Shown piece by piece: positions 12,010-23,104 of a DNA stretch of 64,000 nucleotides. Origin of the DNA: Dryomyza anilis (Eukaryota; Arthropoda; Insecta; Diptera; Dryomyzidae); NCBI GenBank assembly GCA_951804985.1, contig OX638131.1:3782001-3846000 (forward strand), given 5' to 3'. Made by a program: the position numbers and the translations under genes. The notes below the pieces were generated by a model. It searched no databases. It worked only from the letters and a program-made list of their open reading frames with translations, and had not been told where the DNA came from. How positions within the stretch are numbered: position 1 is the first letter of the stretch; each line of letters starts with the position of its first letter.

Positions 12010-12960
12010 TAAAAGTAAAAAATTAAAAAAAAAAAATTAAATTTCAACAGGAAAAAAACAATTGAAGCCTGCTTATTAAGAGTCCATGAATTGGATCAAA
12101 TTTATGAAGTTGTTGCAACGGCAACAGCTACTGTTGCTGCTACGGCTGTAGCACGTGATGCACTTGCAACAACGCCTTGTGCACAGACGCAGCAGCAACA
12201 AAGTGGCAACCTTTAAAATGCGGCAACATTTTTGAAAGAAAATCAACTGCCTGTAGCATAAAGCGAAATTTTCAAAAATGTTCGCTAAACAGAGAATTTG
12301 CTGTTGCCGCGCTGCTTCTTATCTTGTAGAAGTCAGGTGCAATTTAATGTTGACAGCAACCAACAACAACCACTAGCAACATTGTCAAAAACAACTACAA
12401 CAAAAGTAAAAGTTACCACGCATCTTTCACCAATTGCTTTTTTGTTGTTGTTGTTATAACGCGTGTTTGTCGTTGCTTCTACTGCTTCTTTTCCTTCTTC
12501 TCCTTCTTCTAAACCAAAAACCAGTCGTCAGTTTTTAAAATTTTAATTTTTATATAGCTTCTAATCCAACGTCAGAAAACCAACCAACAAAAACCGCAAT
12601 TAATTTTTACAACATAAACTTTCAATTTCTGCTTTTGTTATTCTTTGTCTTAAAAATTTATGCTAATTTGAGTTCGTAGTCTGTTTTTTTGTTGTTCCGA
12701 AAACTTCTACCGATGTTTGTTGTCATTTGATATTTTGACTTAATGAAATGTTTAATCAACATAAATTTTATATTTTATTGACTAGAAATTTCCCACAAAT
12801 GTTGGAAATATTTAGCAAAAACTGAAAATACTTGGGATCTTATAGAGAAAAATTTAATAAATTAAAATGTTCAATCATCTGTAACTTAGTTTAGTATTGA
12901 GGCAATAAAGTTTAAAATTTTTAAAACAACATTTAAATTGTCCGTCATGTAGTCTTTAAT
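12010..12960. other. CAA/CAG-rich non-coding DNA
   Basis: Between 12110 and 12500 are many CAAC, CAGCAG and GTTGTTG triplet runs and a C/T-rich tract (TTCTTCTCCTTCTTC). This is typical of fly intronic or regulatory DNA. No frame holds a recognisable protein. Confidence 0.4.
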
Positions 12961-12974
12961 AGATTTAGATTATT

Positions 12975-13190
12975 ATATGAGATAAATGTACAAAAGTAGA
13001 CGGATCACAGTCGACCGATCATAGCGATTTTCAATACAAGTCAGCGTAGTATAAATCTAAGTTCCGAGATTCAGTGATCTAGCTCATTCTGTTTTACATC
13101 AATCGTGATATCAACGAACTGATAGACAGATATCGATTCTGCAGGTTACGCAGATTAAGAAATAACGCTGATGACTGCAAAAAAGAAGGA
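12975..13190 (-). repeat. Family R unit, inverted
   Basis: Reads CACAGTCGACCGATCATAGC, then TTCAATACAAGTCAGCGTAG and GAGATTCAGTGATCTAG. This is the complement of the unit at 5365-5500. Confidence 0.5.
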
Positions 13191-13204
13191 TTAAAAAAAA
13201 TACT

Positions 13205-13736
13205 TGTTTTGTCGTCTAGCAAAGGGTTTTAGTGAACATTAAAAAATCATCAATATGATGAATTTATTCATCAATATGATGAATTTATTCATCAACATGA
13301 TGAAGTTATTCATAAATATTATGAATTTTTCTACCAACTACCAGATTCATCATATTGATATTACTGTTCATTATATGACATATTATGCATTCATTATGTA
13401 TATGAACTTATTCATATTATCAAACATCATAGTGAAGAACGAAATATTCAATACAATGAATTCGAATCGTCATATTGATGAATATAATCATTATATCTAT
13501 GAATTTGTTGATAATATTTATGAATACAATATTCAATATGATGAATCGTATTCTTGAAATACAGTTCATCATATTGAAGAACACTTTTTCTAAAGTTACC
13601 AAGCGTTCATCATATTTTTGATCGCATTTATAACATTGATGTCGTTAGTCATTAATAATATGAATGGTTCTTCAGTACAATGAATCAATGGTTTAAAGAG
13701 TGGAATTCATCAGTATGATGTACATTTTTTTCTGTG
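13205..13736 (+). mobile_element. Family A element, short form
   Basis: Starts near AAAAAATCATCAATATGATG and ends GATGTACATTTTTTTCTGTG. The order of internal words (CCAACTACCAGATTCATC, GTTCATTATATGACATAT, AGTTCATCATATTGAAGAAC, GTTACCAAGCGTTC, CATTGATGTCGTTAGTC) matches 55533-56044. The left end contains three extra AATATGATGAATTTATTCAT units. Confidence 0.65.
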
Positions 13737-13931
13737 TTCTATTAGGTTATGTTTTATGTTCTCATAATTATAGACATATATCAAAAATTTTCTGCTATAC
13801 AAAGATTTTTTGAAATGAAAATGTTGACATTTTTAAATTGTAGTTGGTGAGTTTAATTTCTACAATGATGACAGACTGCGAAAAAATAATTCAAAGATAT
13901 AAAAATCGTTTGAGAAACCATTTTTGTACTG

Positions 13932-14366
13932 CACACACAAAAAATTCTGCCAACCACCAGTATTCTTCATATTGATGATTTCATTCATTGAACTATTATA
14001 ATATCATTTTTCATTTTCAAATCTTTTTATAGCATCAAATTTCAAACTATTTACTCATTTATGTATTTATGATTCTGATAAGATTGACAATATTTAAATA
14101 AATATGGGTTGATGAACATAATTCATCAATATGATGTACACTTGTTCATTAATATTAGTATTGGCATAATTAGAAATTAAATATTATAAAACTTACAAGA
14201 ATTATAAATACATAAATGTGTAAATAGAGGCACATTTTAGTTTGAAATTTGATGCTAAAAAAATATTGAAATGAAAAATATTGGAAAAATACGATTTTAA
14301 TTCAATGAATGAATTCATCAATATGATGAATACTGGTGGTTAGTAGAACTGTTTTTTTTTTGTGTT
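13932..14366. mobile_element. Near-perfect palindromic family A relative
   Basis: The left half (CACACACAAAAAATTCTG, ACCACCAGTATTCTTCATAT, TAGCATCAAATTTCAAACTA, ATTTATGTATTTAT) is repeated inverted in the right half. Arms are about 190 bases, around a centre near 14110-14160. The termini CACAAAAAA pair with TTTTTTGTG. No coding sequence. Confidence 0.65.
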
Positions 14367-14407
14367 TGCGATCCAAATCGTTTAAATGGAAAATAATCGA
14401 TTTAATG

Positions 14408-14735
14408 TTAGCCGCGGTAGCTCAGTGGTTAGTGCGTTGGACTGCGAGCCGAAAGGTCCCCGGTTCAAGCCTGGAATGGGGCTAACAACATCTTTTCATA
14501 GAAACATTTTTCTATACCGCGCTACCTCTCGTCAGTAAATGGCAAAACTACGAGAGTAAAACCATTGCCTATGAAAAAGCTCTCACCCGCCGTTCGGATT
14601 CGGCAATAAACTGTAGGTCCCACCACTTTGAGTACAAATATAACACGCACAGCTCAAATTGGTGAGAGAGCTCGGCCGAAGTTCTATACAGGACTGTAGC
14701 GCCAAACTATTATATATATATATATATAATGACCG
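14408..14735 (+). mobile_element. SINE-1 copy, full length
   Basis: tRNA-like head GCCGCGGTAGCTCAGTGG with A-box, then B-box GGTTCAAGCCTGG at 14463. It is followed by a tRNA-unrelated body (ACCGCGCTACCTCTCG, ACTCTCACCCGCCGTTCGG, CACCACTTTGAGTACAAAT) and a (TA)n tail. The arrangement of a pol III promoter at the 5' end with a simple 3' tail is that of a tRNA-derived SINE. Other copies: 39090-39345, 54957-55175 and 60372-60669. Confidence 0.85.
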
Positions 14736-15940
14736 ATATGCAATTTTTATTTTATAAAACAAAAAGAAAGAAAACTGAAAACTGATCTTTTAAATTCATC
14801 GAAATTTGAGCAGCGATCTTTTTTCGCTTTTATATTATATATATATTTTTTGTATATCTTTTGATTATGTTTTTTATATATTAAAATTTTTTATTTTATT
14901 TTTGTAACCTGATCTGATCTTCAACTTATCGACTTATTAGTGTTTGAACACGATCGGTTACAAAACGATCGCCCACTTGTTAACACTTCCAATCGCCTGA
15001 GTGCATTTAGACCCTTTTTGTCGAGAGTTGCTTATTGTAAGTTATTATTTAATGCAGAGCAGTATTTTATTTTTTGTGAAATATTAAAAAAAAGTTAAAT
15101 AAAAGACGTGAACAATACCGAAAAAAAACCGATCATTACAAGGTGCAATATCAAGAGACTTATGCAAGTTTTAAGCCAATAATAAAAATGCAAGTGTTGG
15201 CCAGCATTAATAATAATAATAACAACAACATAATAAACAGTTACAATAATAAAAACAACAAAAAAATATTTATTTCGTTTTTATGCAGATTACGTTAGTA
15301 TTTCATTTTTCCACATACTCTAAACTGTATGTATTATGGCCAACAACATTGGTAACAGCAACAGCAACAATTGCAGAGACAACGAACGCGGTCAAGACGT
15401 TCCTCTCAACTCATGGCTCATTTTCACACGCAAGTAACGATCACTCACGTGCTTCAAACTCCAACTGATCTGGTTTTTGTGCTTTGCAATTGCAGCAGCT
15501 TTTTACGTTAGGTGCTTTTTTTTTGCGTACTTTTCTATTGTTGTGCTACTATTTAGTGCTTTTTGTGCTTTGCTGCTTTTGCTATTTGACCGTAACATGG
15601 GCAAGGCCGATCGTGCGGCGCTTGCACAAAATGTGTGCCCACTTTTTGAAGTAGCCATAATTATGATAACCCAAAGTTAATGACCATTGAGTGAAGGAAA
15701 AGCTGAAACTGGTTACATTGTTGGCTACAATTTGCGCATAATGCCTGCATGAAATGCTATACATATTTTCCTAACAACAACAAAAAAAAAAAAAAATCAA
15801 GATCACCCAATAAATAGCTGCTAGTGTTAACAATAGAGACCCTAATTATAGGAACAACAACAGCAGCAGCAACACAATGAAAGCAGTTAACGAAAAGAAA
15901 GCAACAACGACAATCAAAATTAAAAATAAATACAAAAAAG
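14736..15940. other. Non-coding DNA, possible regulatory patches
   Basis: Simple T-runs to 14900, then ACGATCGGTTACAAAACGAT at 14950. At 15340-15470 there is a CAACA-rich patch with TCACTCACGTGC, and at 15595-15690 a less AT-rich stretch. Several short frames cross it but none looks like a protein. No gene called. Confidence 0.4.
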
Positions 15941-16518
15941 TAAAAGAAAATCTCATACATTACCCAATAGAAAATATTACGGTCTAAATTAAATGATATG
16001 CCAGTGATATTATTGATTATCACTCGATGATCTCGTATTCCGAATAACATCGATTCTGGTTACACTTTCCTTATTACATTAAGCTACGCATGTAAGAGAC
16101 AGTGCAAGTGAATGAATGCATCCTCCATTACAAAGTAATCGAAAGGCGAATGAGTGTTCATGATTGCTTCATTACAACAATATGTTGAAATTGGCAGATG
16201 ATATAAATGCGATTTCATATGTCAATTTCAATATGTTGAAATTGGCAGATGTTGAAATTGGCAGATCCATAATTATCTGATTTACAAATTGAGTCAGAAA
16301 TAGGATCAATCGCACATTTTCACATTACAGACAACTTATATTCAAAGTATTATAACACAAGTCGGAATCTCCAGATGCTTTGAACTAACTAAATTCCACC
16401 TCGTTCTTATATCAAATCTGATATTTAAATATTTTTGAATTTGGTAGTTCGAAGTTTATTCGAAAAAAAGATCTTGTTATCTGAAGAATTTCGATGTCTA
16501 CCTTATTTCTAGACTTGT
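15941..16518 (+). repeat. Direct duplication, copy 1 (578 bp)
   Basis: From TAAAAGAAAATCTCATACAT to TTATTTCTAGACTTGT. The same sequence recurs 618 bases downstream with about eight differences by eye, so the duplication is recent. Inside, TGTTGAAATTGGCAGAT occurs three times (about 16181-16266). Confidence 0.9.
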
Positions 16519-16557
16519 CTACCTTATTTCTAGACTTTTACCTTATTTCTAGAAATG
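16498..16557 (+). repeat. Three tandem TACCTTATTTCTAGA units
   Basis: The 18-20-base unit TACCTTATTTCTAGACTT occurs three times at the junction between the two large copies. It appears only once at the end of copy 2, so it expanded at or after the duplication. Confidence 0.75.
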
Positions 16558-16558
16558 T

Positions 16559-17136
16559 TAAAAGAAAATCTCATACATTACCCAATAGAAAATATTACGG
16601 TCTAAATTAAATGATATGCCAGTGATATTATCGATGATCACTCGATGATCTCGTATTCCGAATAACATCGATTCTGGTTACACTTTCCTTATTACATTAA
16701 GCTACGCATGTAAGAGACAGTGCAAGTGAATGAATGCATCCTCCATTACAAAGTAATCGAAAGGCGAATGAGTGTTCATGATTGCTTCATTACAACAATA
16801 TGTTGAAATTGGCAGATGATATAAATGCGATTTCATATGTCAATTTCAATATGTTGAAATTGGCAGATGTTGAAATTGGCAGATCCATCATTATCTGATT
16901 TACAAATTGAGTCAGAAATAGGATCAATCGCACATTTTCACATTACAGACAACTTATATTCAAAATATTATAACACAAGTCGGAATCTCCAGATGCTTTG
17001 AACTAACTAAAATTCCATCTCGTTCCTATATCAAATCTGATATTTAAATATTTTTGAATTTGGTAGTTCGAAGTTTATTCGAAAAAAAGATCTTGTTATC
17101 TGAAGAATTTCGATGTCTCCCTTATTTCTAGACTTG
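16559..17136 (+). repeat. Direct duplication, copy 2 (578 bp)
   Basis: Second copy of 15941-16518. Examples of differences are TTATCGATGATC for TTATTGATTATC and CCATCATTATC for CCATAATTATC. No terminal inverted repeats or target duplications are seen, so this looks like segmental tandem duplication and not transposition. Confidence 0.9.
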
Positions 17137-17429
17137 TAAAGTACTAGAATTATACTCGTGTCGTTAATACTTCCATTGGTCGATTCGACATTTCGCGACC
17201 AATTTGGTATTATGAAAGAAAATATACTTCTCACAACATTTCGTAACAATTGGCATTCTGTATTTTGAAATATCTAAAAAATATCCACATCTTAAATATG
17301 AACAATCATTCTATATTTCCAATTTAACATAATTCTATAATCTCTATTACATGAATCTAATTTCGTTAACATTTATATTTTCTTTAATATATGTTCAAAA
17401 ATTTAAACAAGAAAACTAGAAAACTACTG
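17137..17429. other. AT-rich spacer, nothing seen
   Basis: No gene, RNA or repeat recognised between the duplication and the hairpin. Confidence 0.4.
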
Positions 17430-17546
17430 AGTAATCAGAAGGTAAGGGAGGAAAGTTTCATTTCAGCATTACTATGTAATTTGAAAATTTAAACAATTAC
17501 GAAGTAATACTGAAATGGAACTATCCTCCCTTGCCTTCTGATTACT
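17430..17546. repeat. Imperfect inverted repeat, ~45-base arms
   Basis: AGTAATCAGAAGGTAAGGGA at 17430 pairs with CCCTTGCCTTCTGATTACT at 17528. CATTTCAGCATTACTA pairs with AGTAATACTGAAATG. The arms differ at about five positions and enclose ~27 bases. It may be a tiny foldback MITE; flanking duplications are not evident. Confidence 0.75.
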
Positions 17547-17696
17547 ACATAAAGTGAATATTGAATAGATATTTGTGTATTTTAAATATTTATCTAATGT
17601 TAGTACTTCGCACGAGGTAATATAAAGATGAATACACTACTATATACTACGCTTAAAGTAATGATATCTGGAATTAACCTATATTACTTCTCGTCT

Positions 17697-18442
17697 ACAC
17701 GGAGGGAAATAAAATTCTAACCCTCGAGAAGAATTCGGTTAGAAAGAAAAATAGTAACATTTGACTAATATCAATAAAATACAACTAAAATTCAAGTATT
17801 TTTCATCTGAATATTAAGAAAGCAAATTACTTAGTTATCAAAAAAGTAAACAAAGTTTGTTCTACTGGTTTTTCAGAAGTTATTTATTGATTATTTAAAA
17901 TTAAAAAGAACACGCAAAATTGTTGCTGTATTCTTCGCAAAAGAAACACGAGTTCATGTATTTGCTGTGGTTTTCATCAATTTTTCTTTCTCTTTAATAT
18001 TAGCTCGTAAGCTTAGACATACATACTAAGCTGTTGAAAGTAACTAAGTTAAATTTTCTAGATATTCAGACATTATGTTCTTAGGTATCAAAAAAATAAC
18101 TAAGTACAATTTGTCTGGATTTATTTCTTAGGTATCAAAAAACGGCATGATATACAATGTTTGTATTTGTGTGTTTTTACGAATAGACGAAAACAACAAT
18201 TTAGATACCTAAGAAATTAATACCTGAATTCAAGAATAATTCTACTTAGTTACTTCTTTGATACCTAAGAAATAAAAAACTGAATTCAAGACTAATTCTA
18301 CTTAGTTATTTTTTTTTGATACCTAAGAAATTAATAACTGAATTCAAGAATAATTCCACTTAGTTACTTTTTTTTTACAACTAAGTAAATCCTTTTCTTG
18401 AAATTAAGGATTTTTCGGTTAAGCTGTATATCACTCCGTATA
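17697..18442. mobile_element. Element E, DNA element with ACGGAG termini
   Basis: Left end ACACGGAGGGAAATA and right end TATATCACTCCGTATA form an imperfect ~14-base inverted terminus next to TA. The interior is built of GATACCTAAGAAAT and ACTTAGTTACTTT words in both orientations. No coding capacity. A related hairpin is at 41352-41442. Confidence 0.5.
18206..18370 (+). repeat. Three ~56-base tandem units inside element E
   Basis: The unit GATACCTAAGAAAT, CTGAATTCAAGA, TAATTCTACTTAGTTA repeats at about 18206, 18261 and 18319. Confidence 0.75.
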
Positions 18443-18599
18443 CTTCTTGATTCCTTCTGGATTTTAGAACTCTTTTTTCTCCGCGTGGGAAGTATTCTAT
18501 AGTTGTGATGCAATGTGTAATGGATATTGACATCTGAATAGCATTTTATCGTAATATGCAGTGAAAATAATGAGAATTTGGTATTAAGATTCCGCCACA

Positions 18600-19430
18600 T
18601 TACAATTCGATAATACCCTAGACAAAATTGTACGGCTCAAGGCAACTTAAAAAGAAATTTTCGGTATATTTCAAAATAGACAAGAGTTTGGAGTTTGTAT
18701 CAAAAACTGCCCATTTAATTCACGTTTCCAAAATATGAAAAGAATCTGCCTAATCTAAGAAGTCCACAAAATTTAAAAAATTACATTCGCTTCCCATAAT
18801 ATTCCATTATCATTTATCTATTTCAAATAGACAAAAGAGGAGTTTGTATCAAAAACCTCATATTTTCCTGTTTGTTTGTGAAAAGAATACCAGACATTTT
18901 GTCCCAGGAAGTGAAAATAATCAGAATTTGGCATTAAGATTCCAACAAATTACGACTTGATAATAATTATGCAATTTCCTATACAAAATTGTGAGGCCCA
19001 AGGCAGTTTAAAAAACATATTTTTGAAATATTTCAAAATAGACAAGAGTTTGTATCAAAAACTGCCCATTTAATTCACGTTCCCAAAATTTGAAAAGAAT
19101 CTGCCTTACGAATTCCACAAAATTTAAAAAATTCCATTCGCTTCCTATAATCTTCCATTTATCATTTATTTCCTTAAAATAGACAAAAGAGAATTTTGTA
19201 TCAAAAACCTCATATTTTCTTAACGTCCCCATAATATGACAGGAATCTGCCTTATGAATTCCACAAAATTTAATAATATTTCATATATTTACATAATTTT
19301 CTATTTATCTGTTTGTTTTTGGGAAGAATACCAAACATTTTGTCCCGAGAACTTATTAAATTTTGTAAAATTGACGGATATATTTTCCAAAAATGGGAAA
19401 AATGCTCTCCCAAGCGGTGATGCAATTTCC
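18600..19430 (-). repeat. Family C cluster, inverted
   Basis: Three or four units. Each has AATAGACAAGAGTTTGTATC, AAAACTGCCCATTTAATTC, AATATGAAAAGAATCTGCC and CCATTATCATTTATCT wording. The order is the reverse complement of the 5.6-7 kb cluster. Confidence 0.6.
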
Positions 19431-20430
19431 TATTGGGTACAAAAAATAATCGTGCGTGAACTCAGCACAAAATTTGAAGGTTTGTTTAACCTGCTTACGG
19501 CAGCAAGCAGCAACATGTGGCACACACAGGCATGGCAGGTTCGTAGACATCTATGTTTGTTGAAATTTTTTGACGTTGAAAGGCGCAGCTAATTACGTTG
19601 ATAAAGCGTGTAATACTTGATGTGATCTCTCACGTCTTCAGAATATGTTTTTATACCCTATTTTATCTAAATTTCTGATAAAAAAAAAATAATTTCTAAA
19701 CTCATATTTTGTTTCCATTAAGCGCATAATACACGATTATATAGCCTAAAATTTGATACATGCTGTAACCCTAACAAAAAGTGGCCTAAAATCATTATCA
19801 TTAAATAAAAATATTTTTTATCATTACTAAAAAAAAAAGTGAAAACATAGTAATTTACGCGCGCTGAGCTCATTTATTAAAAATACCTGCTGCAAAACAA
19901 AAAGTAAAAAAAAAGTGTTTTAAATCACGCAACATGTTCAAAATTTGTGGTTTTGATAAATTAGAAAAACAAAACGTACAATGTGGATCAGTTTTATTTT
20001 CGTTCGGAAGCTAGATATGATCATCAATCATGACAAAACATACACGACGACGTACTGAACTCTAAGTAAACAGCGATAGTTAAATGTGGAGCCACTGCTA
20101 AAAACTAGAATAAATATAGTTAGATAAAAAGGTGACAATGACGACAACAATTATGACAATATTGAAGGTAGTTAAATTTGAGCAATACTGGCAACAACAA
20201 TTTTGGTCAAACTTATATCTACTTTTTGGTAAATAGTATGAACTTGAACTAGTTAAGTTATTAATGGTTAAGGGATTGGGAAATAATTTCAACTGGATGG
20301 CTTAATTTAAGTTATTTTAAATGTTTTTATTTTATTTTATGACATATCGTCAGTTCAAAGTTTTGACTAGTGAAGAGTAAAACTGCAGTTATTGAATTTT
20401 GATGGTGTTACCATAAAAAAGTGAAATTTT
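19431..20430. other. Non-coding DNA, no gene recognised
   Basis: 19470-19600 is less AT-rich (GCTTACGGCAGCAAGCAGCA). A 118-codon frame crosses it but starts inside family C repeats. The rest is AT-rich. Confidence 0.35.
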
Positions 20431-20761
20431 AAAGTGACCACTGTAATAAAGATTCTAAAGCTGTACGCATAAAACAATGTTCGTTGCAAAGATCTTTTTT
20501 TCCATCAATCCAAAGATGCCAATATCTAAATAAACTTATACGAATTTTTGTGATATAAGGTACCAGAAACCAGATATCAGATTTTTAAGTGACCACTGTG
20601 AAAAATATTCTAGAGGTGCACTAAACAGTCCGTTGAAAAGGCCCTTTTAATACCCAGGAATTCCAGATACGCCTTTTGAATATTATTTTAGCATTTTTAT
20701 AGTATTTTAGTACTAACACCATTTTCAAATAAACACTGTGACCAAAATTTTGGGTGTATAT

Positions 20762-21270
20762 TGTTACGAAAAGATGTAATTTTCCCCATAGTGCAAGCAA
20801 TCAACAATAGTAAATGAGACGCAAGACAATTCAGCGTACTAAGCAATGTGTCAGAAAGAGACGGAGGATCATTCAGTGCACTGAGGCAGTGTGCGAGAAA
20901 GAGATGGAAGATCAGCGCATTAAAACACATGAGTGCGAATGAGCGTCATTCACGAAACGAGTAGAAGGTTCTTGAAACAAGTCGAAGCGCGTCGAACTGA
21001 TGCATGCAGTATATAAGGGAGCCGCATCTGAGGCACGGCACTTCAGTTGTGATTTGATAGTGAACTAGTGCATTCGTGAGCGAACATTGTAAAAATAAAT
21101 TGTAGTACTACAGAAGTTGTTATAAGTGATTGTTATTAAGTTGTTATTTAAGTAAATAAAGTTAATTAATACTAGTTGAAATAATACTAGTTAAAACCAA
21201 ATATCAGTGTGTTTTTATTTTGTACACAATCCAGAGATACGAGTTTACTGTAGACTGAATTTTCGTAACA
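20762..21270 (+). mobile_element. Solo LTR of a Gypsy-type retroelement (509 bp)
   Basis: Starts TGTTACGAAAAG and ends TTTTCGTAACA, so the LTR ends are an inverted 11-mer beginning TG and ending CA. The flanks are a 4-base duplication, ATAT (20758-20761 and 21271-21274). Inside are a TATA box (TATAAG at 21012), an initiator TTCAGTT at 21042 and AATAAA signals at 21094 and 21155. No internal retroelement sequence is present, so this is the product of LTR-LTR recombination. A 4-base duplication is typical of the Gypsy superfamily. Confidence 0.9.
21012..21048 (+). promoter_or_regulatory. LTR core promoter (TATA plus initiator)
   Basis: TATAAG at 21012-21017 and the insect initiator TTCAGTT at 21042-21048, with the start A at 21045 (33 bases apart). 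The promoter could drive plus-strand transcription, antisense to the spire intron. Confidence 0.6.
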
Positions 21271-21685
21271 ATATGAATCAAATATAGTACGTTGCAAAGA
21301 TCTTTTCCCTCCACCTATCCAAAGATGCCAATATCTAGATACACAAGGATTTCAGATTATATGAATCATGACTCTAAAGTTTGTTAAGGTACGAAAAATG
21401 TGTTTTTTTAAGTGATCGGTGTGACTAAGATTCTGGGTGCATGAACCAAACGTAGTTCGTTGAAAAGGTCCATTTATATCGAAATATATATTTGACTGGG
21501 ATTTTTGTTTATACGATTTTTTACTTTAAAACTATAAAGCAAATTTTGGGAGTGCACAAACCAAACATAGTTCATTGAAAAGGTTCTTTCTCCACCTATC
21601 CAAAGATGTCAATTACTAATCAATACATTCAATGTAATAACGATTTTCCACGAAATAATATATTTTATATTATTATTATCATTGA

Positions 21686-21868
21686 CCAGCCTCAGCAATC
21701 TAGAGGTAGCGCGCTAGACTTGCATTCTGAAGGTCTCTGGTTCGAATCCCGGCTTGGGCTTGGCGTTCGTTGTGATATTAACCGCGAAATCGTAGGAAAT
21801 AGATTTCACAGTACAATGGATATAGTCTGTCTGAGTGCTGTGGATCTTAGTAGATATTCGAAAAAAAA
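21686..21868 (+). mobile_element. SINE-2 copy
   Basis: tRNA-like head with A-box AGAGGTAGCGCGCTAGAC and B-box GGTTCGAATCCCGG at 21739. It is followed by GTGATATTAACCGCGAAATC, ACAGTACAATGGATA, GTCTGTCTGAGTGCTGTGG and a (TTA)n tail. A second, internally deleted copy is inverted at 38088-38232. Unrelated to SINE-1 in body sequence. Confidence 0.75.
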
Positions 21869-21899
21869 ACATTATTATTATTATTTTCAACAGTCAGGG

Positions 21900-23095
21900 T
21901 AGAACTCCCCGAGTGCAAATTTCTGAAGTTTAGCCTTATTTTACATCCGTCCCTGATCAGAATCCGATAAGGTTTCCCTACCAAAGGTCAAATTTATTTC
22001 CAACAATCATAACCTATTAATTATACCAACTTTCTTTTAAAAAGTTCATAGTTTATGTGGATAGTTTGACGTTTAAAATGACAGATATGCTCAAACCAAA
22101 AACAACCAAACTTTTAAAACAACAAAAATTATTTAATTAAAATTATTTCGCACATCCCATGAGTATTACAAACAAACAAAAACCATAACATTTCCATCGC
22201 ACGTTCAGGGCGCATGTCACCTGACCTTCAAATCTCCAGAGACACCCTTCATACACACACACACAGATATATAATGTGCAATAACGGTATTTGAGTGCTC
22301 TTCCTACAGATACCGTTTAATGGGAACCTGCCTGGGTGATGTCTGTTGTTGCTGCGCTCCTGTTCTCAACTTTAATAGAGTGTGTGTAACAAAATGGAGA
22401 ATTTTCGGGAAAATTGAAAATTGTTAAGCTCTAAAAGTTTAAAAACCAACAAACAAAGTTTCGTACAACAAATGCCGAGGTCAACTCTGTCAGTTGACTG
22501 CTGGACGCCTGTTGCAGGCGCCACTGCAAAAAAGACTTTGACATTTGAAGAGAGCGAGATGAATATAGAGCTAGCGCGACGAAATGCTGAAGAGTCGCAG
22601 AATGACACAAGTCGCAGCAGAGATACAAAGAAAGCGTCTTGAAGACGCAATTGGAGACAGGCTGTCAGGCGGAGTAACGGACTGTTTGACAGACTGCTAA
22701 AGTGAGGAAATTGAGTGAGTGCGACAGTCAGAGAGTATGCGAGTGAGACTGCAATTTAAAGAGTGCGAACGAAAACCATTGAGTGAAATTGTAAAATCAA
22801 TGATTTTCGATGTGGCCATAATTGGCGGCCATGAATTGAGAGCAAGTGATGCTGCGAAAAACTTGCGGCAAAGTGCGTAAATTGGTAGAGAAGTCAAGGA
22901 AAATGTGGGGTAATGCGATGGAAAGCTGCGCAGCTTAATGTTGCAGCAGTTAGACAACAAAAGTTGGAAAATTTCAATGCCGAAATTGTTGTGAAGGTCG
23001 GTCAAAGTGTGGGAAAATGTGGTAAATTGTAAAAGGAGCCAATTGTACACAGCTGACAGCTGTTAGATAACGTTTGTAATGTAAGTGACACAATA
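21900..23095. other. Less AT-rich non-coding region, possible enhancer or non-coding exon
   Basis: 22480-23060 is clearly richer in G/C and GAGTGAG-type words (22700-22790) than its surroundings. Frames of 73 codons (+, 22421-22642) and 117 codons (-, 22697-23050) overlap here, but neither has a domain I recognise. The CA run at 22253-22265 is a short microsatellite. Confidence 0.35.
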
Positions 23096-23104
23096 TGGTG
23101 TTGT

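Larger units (their letters stand above)
20434..21640 (+). repeat. Degenerate ~150-bp tandem array, split by a solo LTR
   Basis: Units start with AAGTGACCACTGTGA, continue with ATTCT...GGTGCA, CAAAC.TAGTTCGTTG.AAAG and TCCAAAGATG.CAATATCTA. They are seen at about 20434, 20591 and 20738 and again at 21405 and 21550. Removing 20762-21270 plus one ATAT restores a continuous unit (TTTTGGGTGTATATGAATC), which shows the array predates the LTR. Confidence 0.7.

Noticed and set aside
13255..13557. 100-codon Met/Asn/Ile-rich frame
   Set aside because: Translation of the AATATGATGAA repeats of a family A element.
14411..14483. True tRNA gene
   Set aside because: A- and B-boxes are present, but the cloverleaf stems are poor and the sequence continues into a repeated body, so it is a SINE head.
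19236..19592. 118-codon plus-strand frame
   Set aside because: Its first half lies in family C repeats and the second half has no recognisable features.
21690..21760. True tRNA gene at the second SINE type
   Set aside because: A second genomic copy with the same downstream body shows it is a SINE; acceptor stem pairing is poor.
22421..23050. Possible gene in a less AT-rich patch (73-codon + frame, 117-codon - frame)
   Set aside because: Opposed frames without domains, splice signals or start context; left as possible regulatory DNA.
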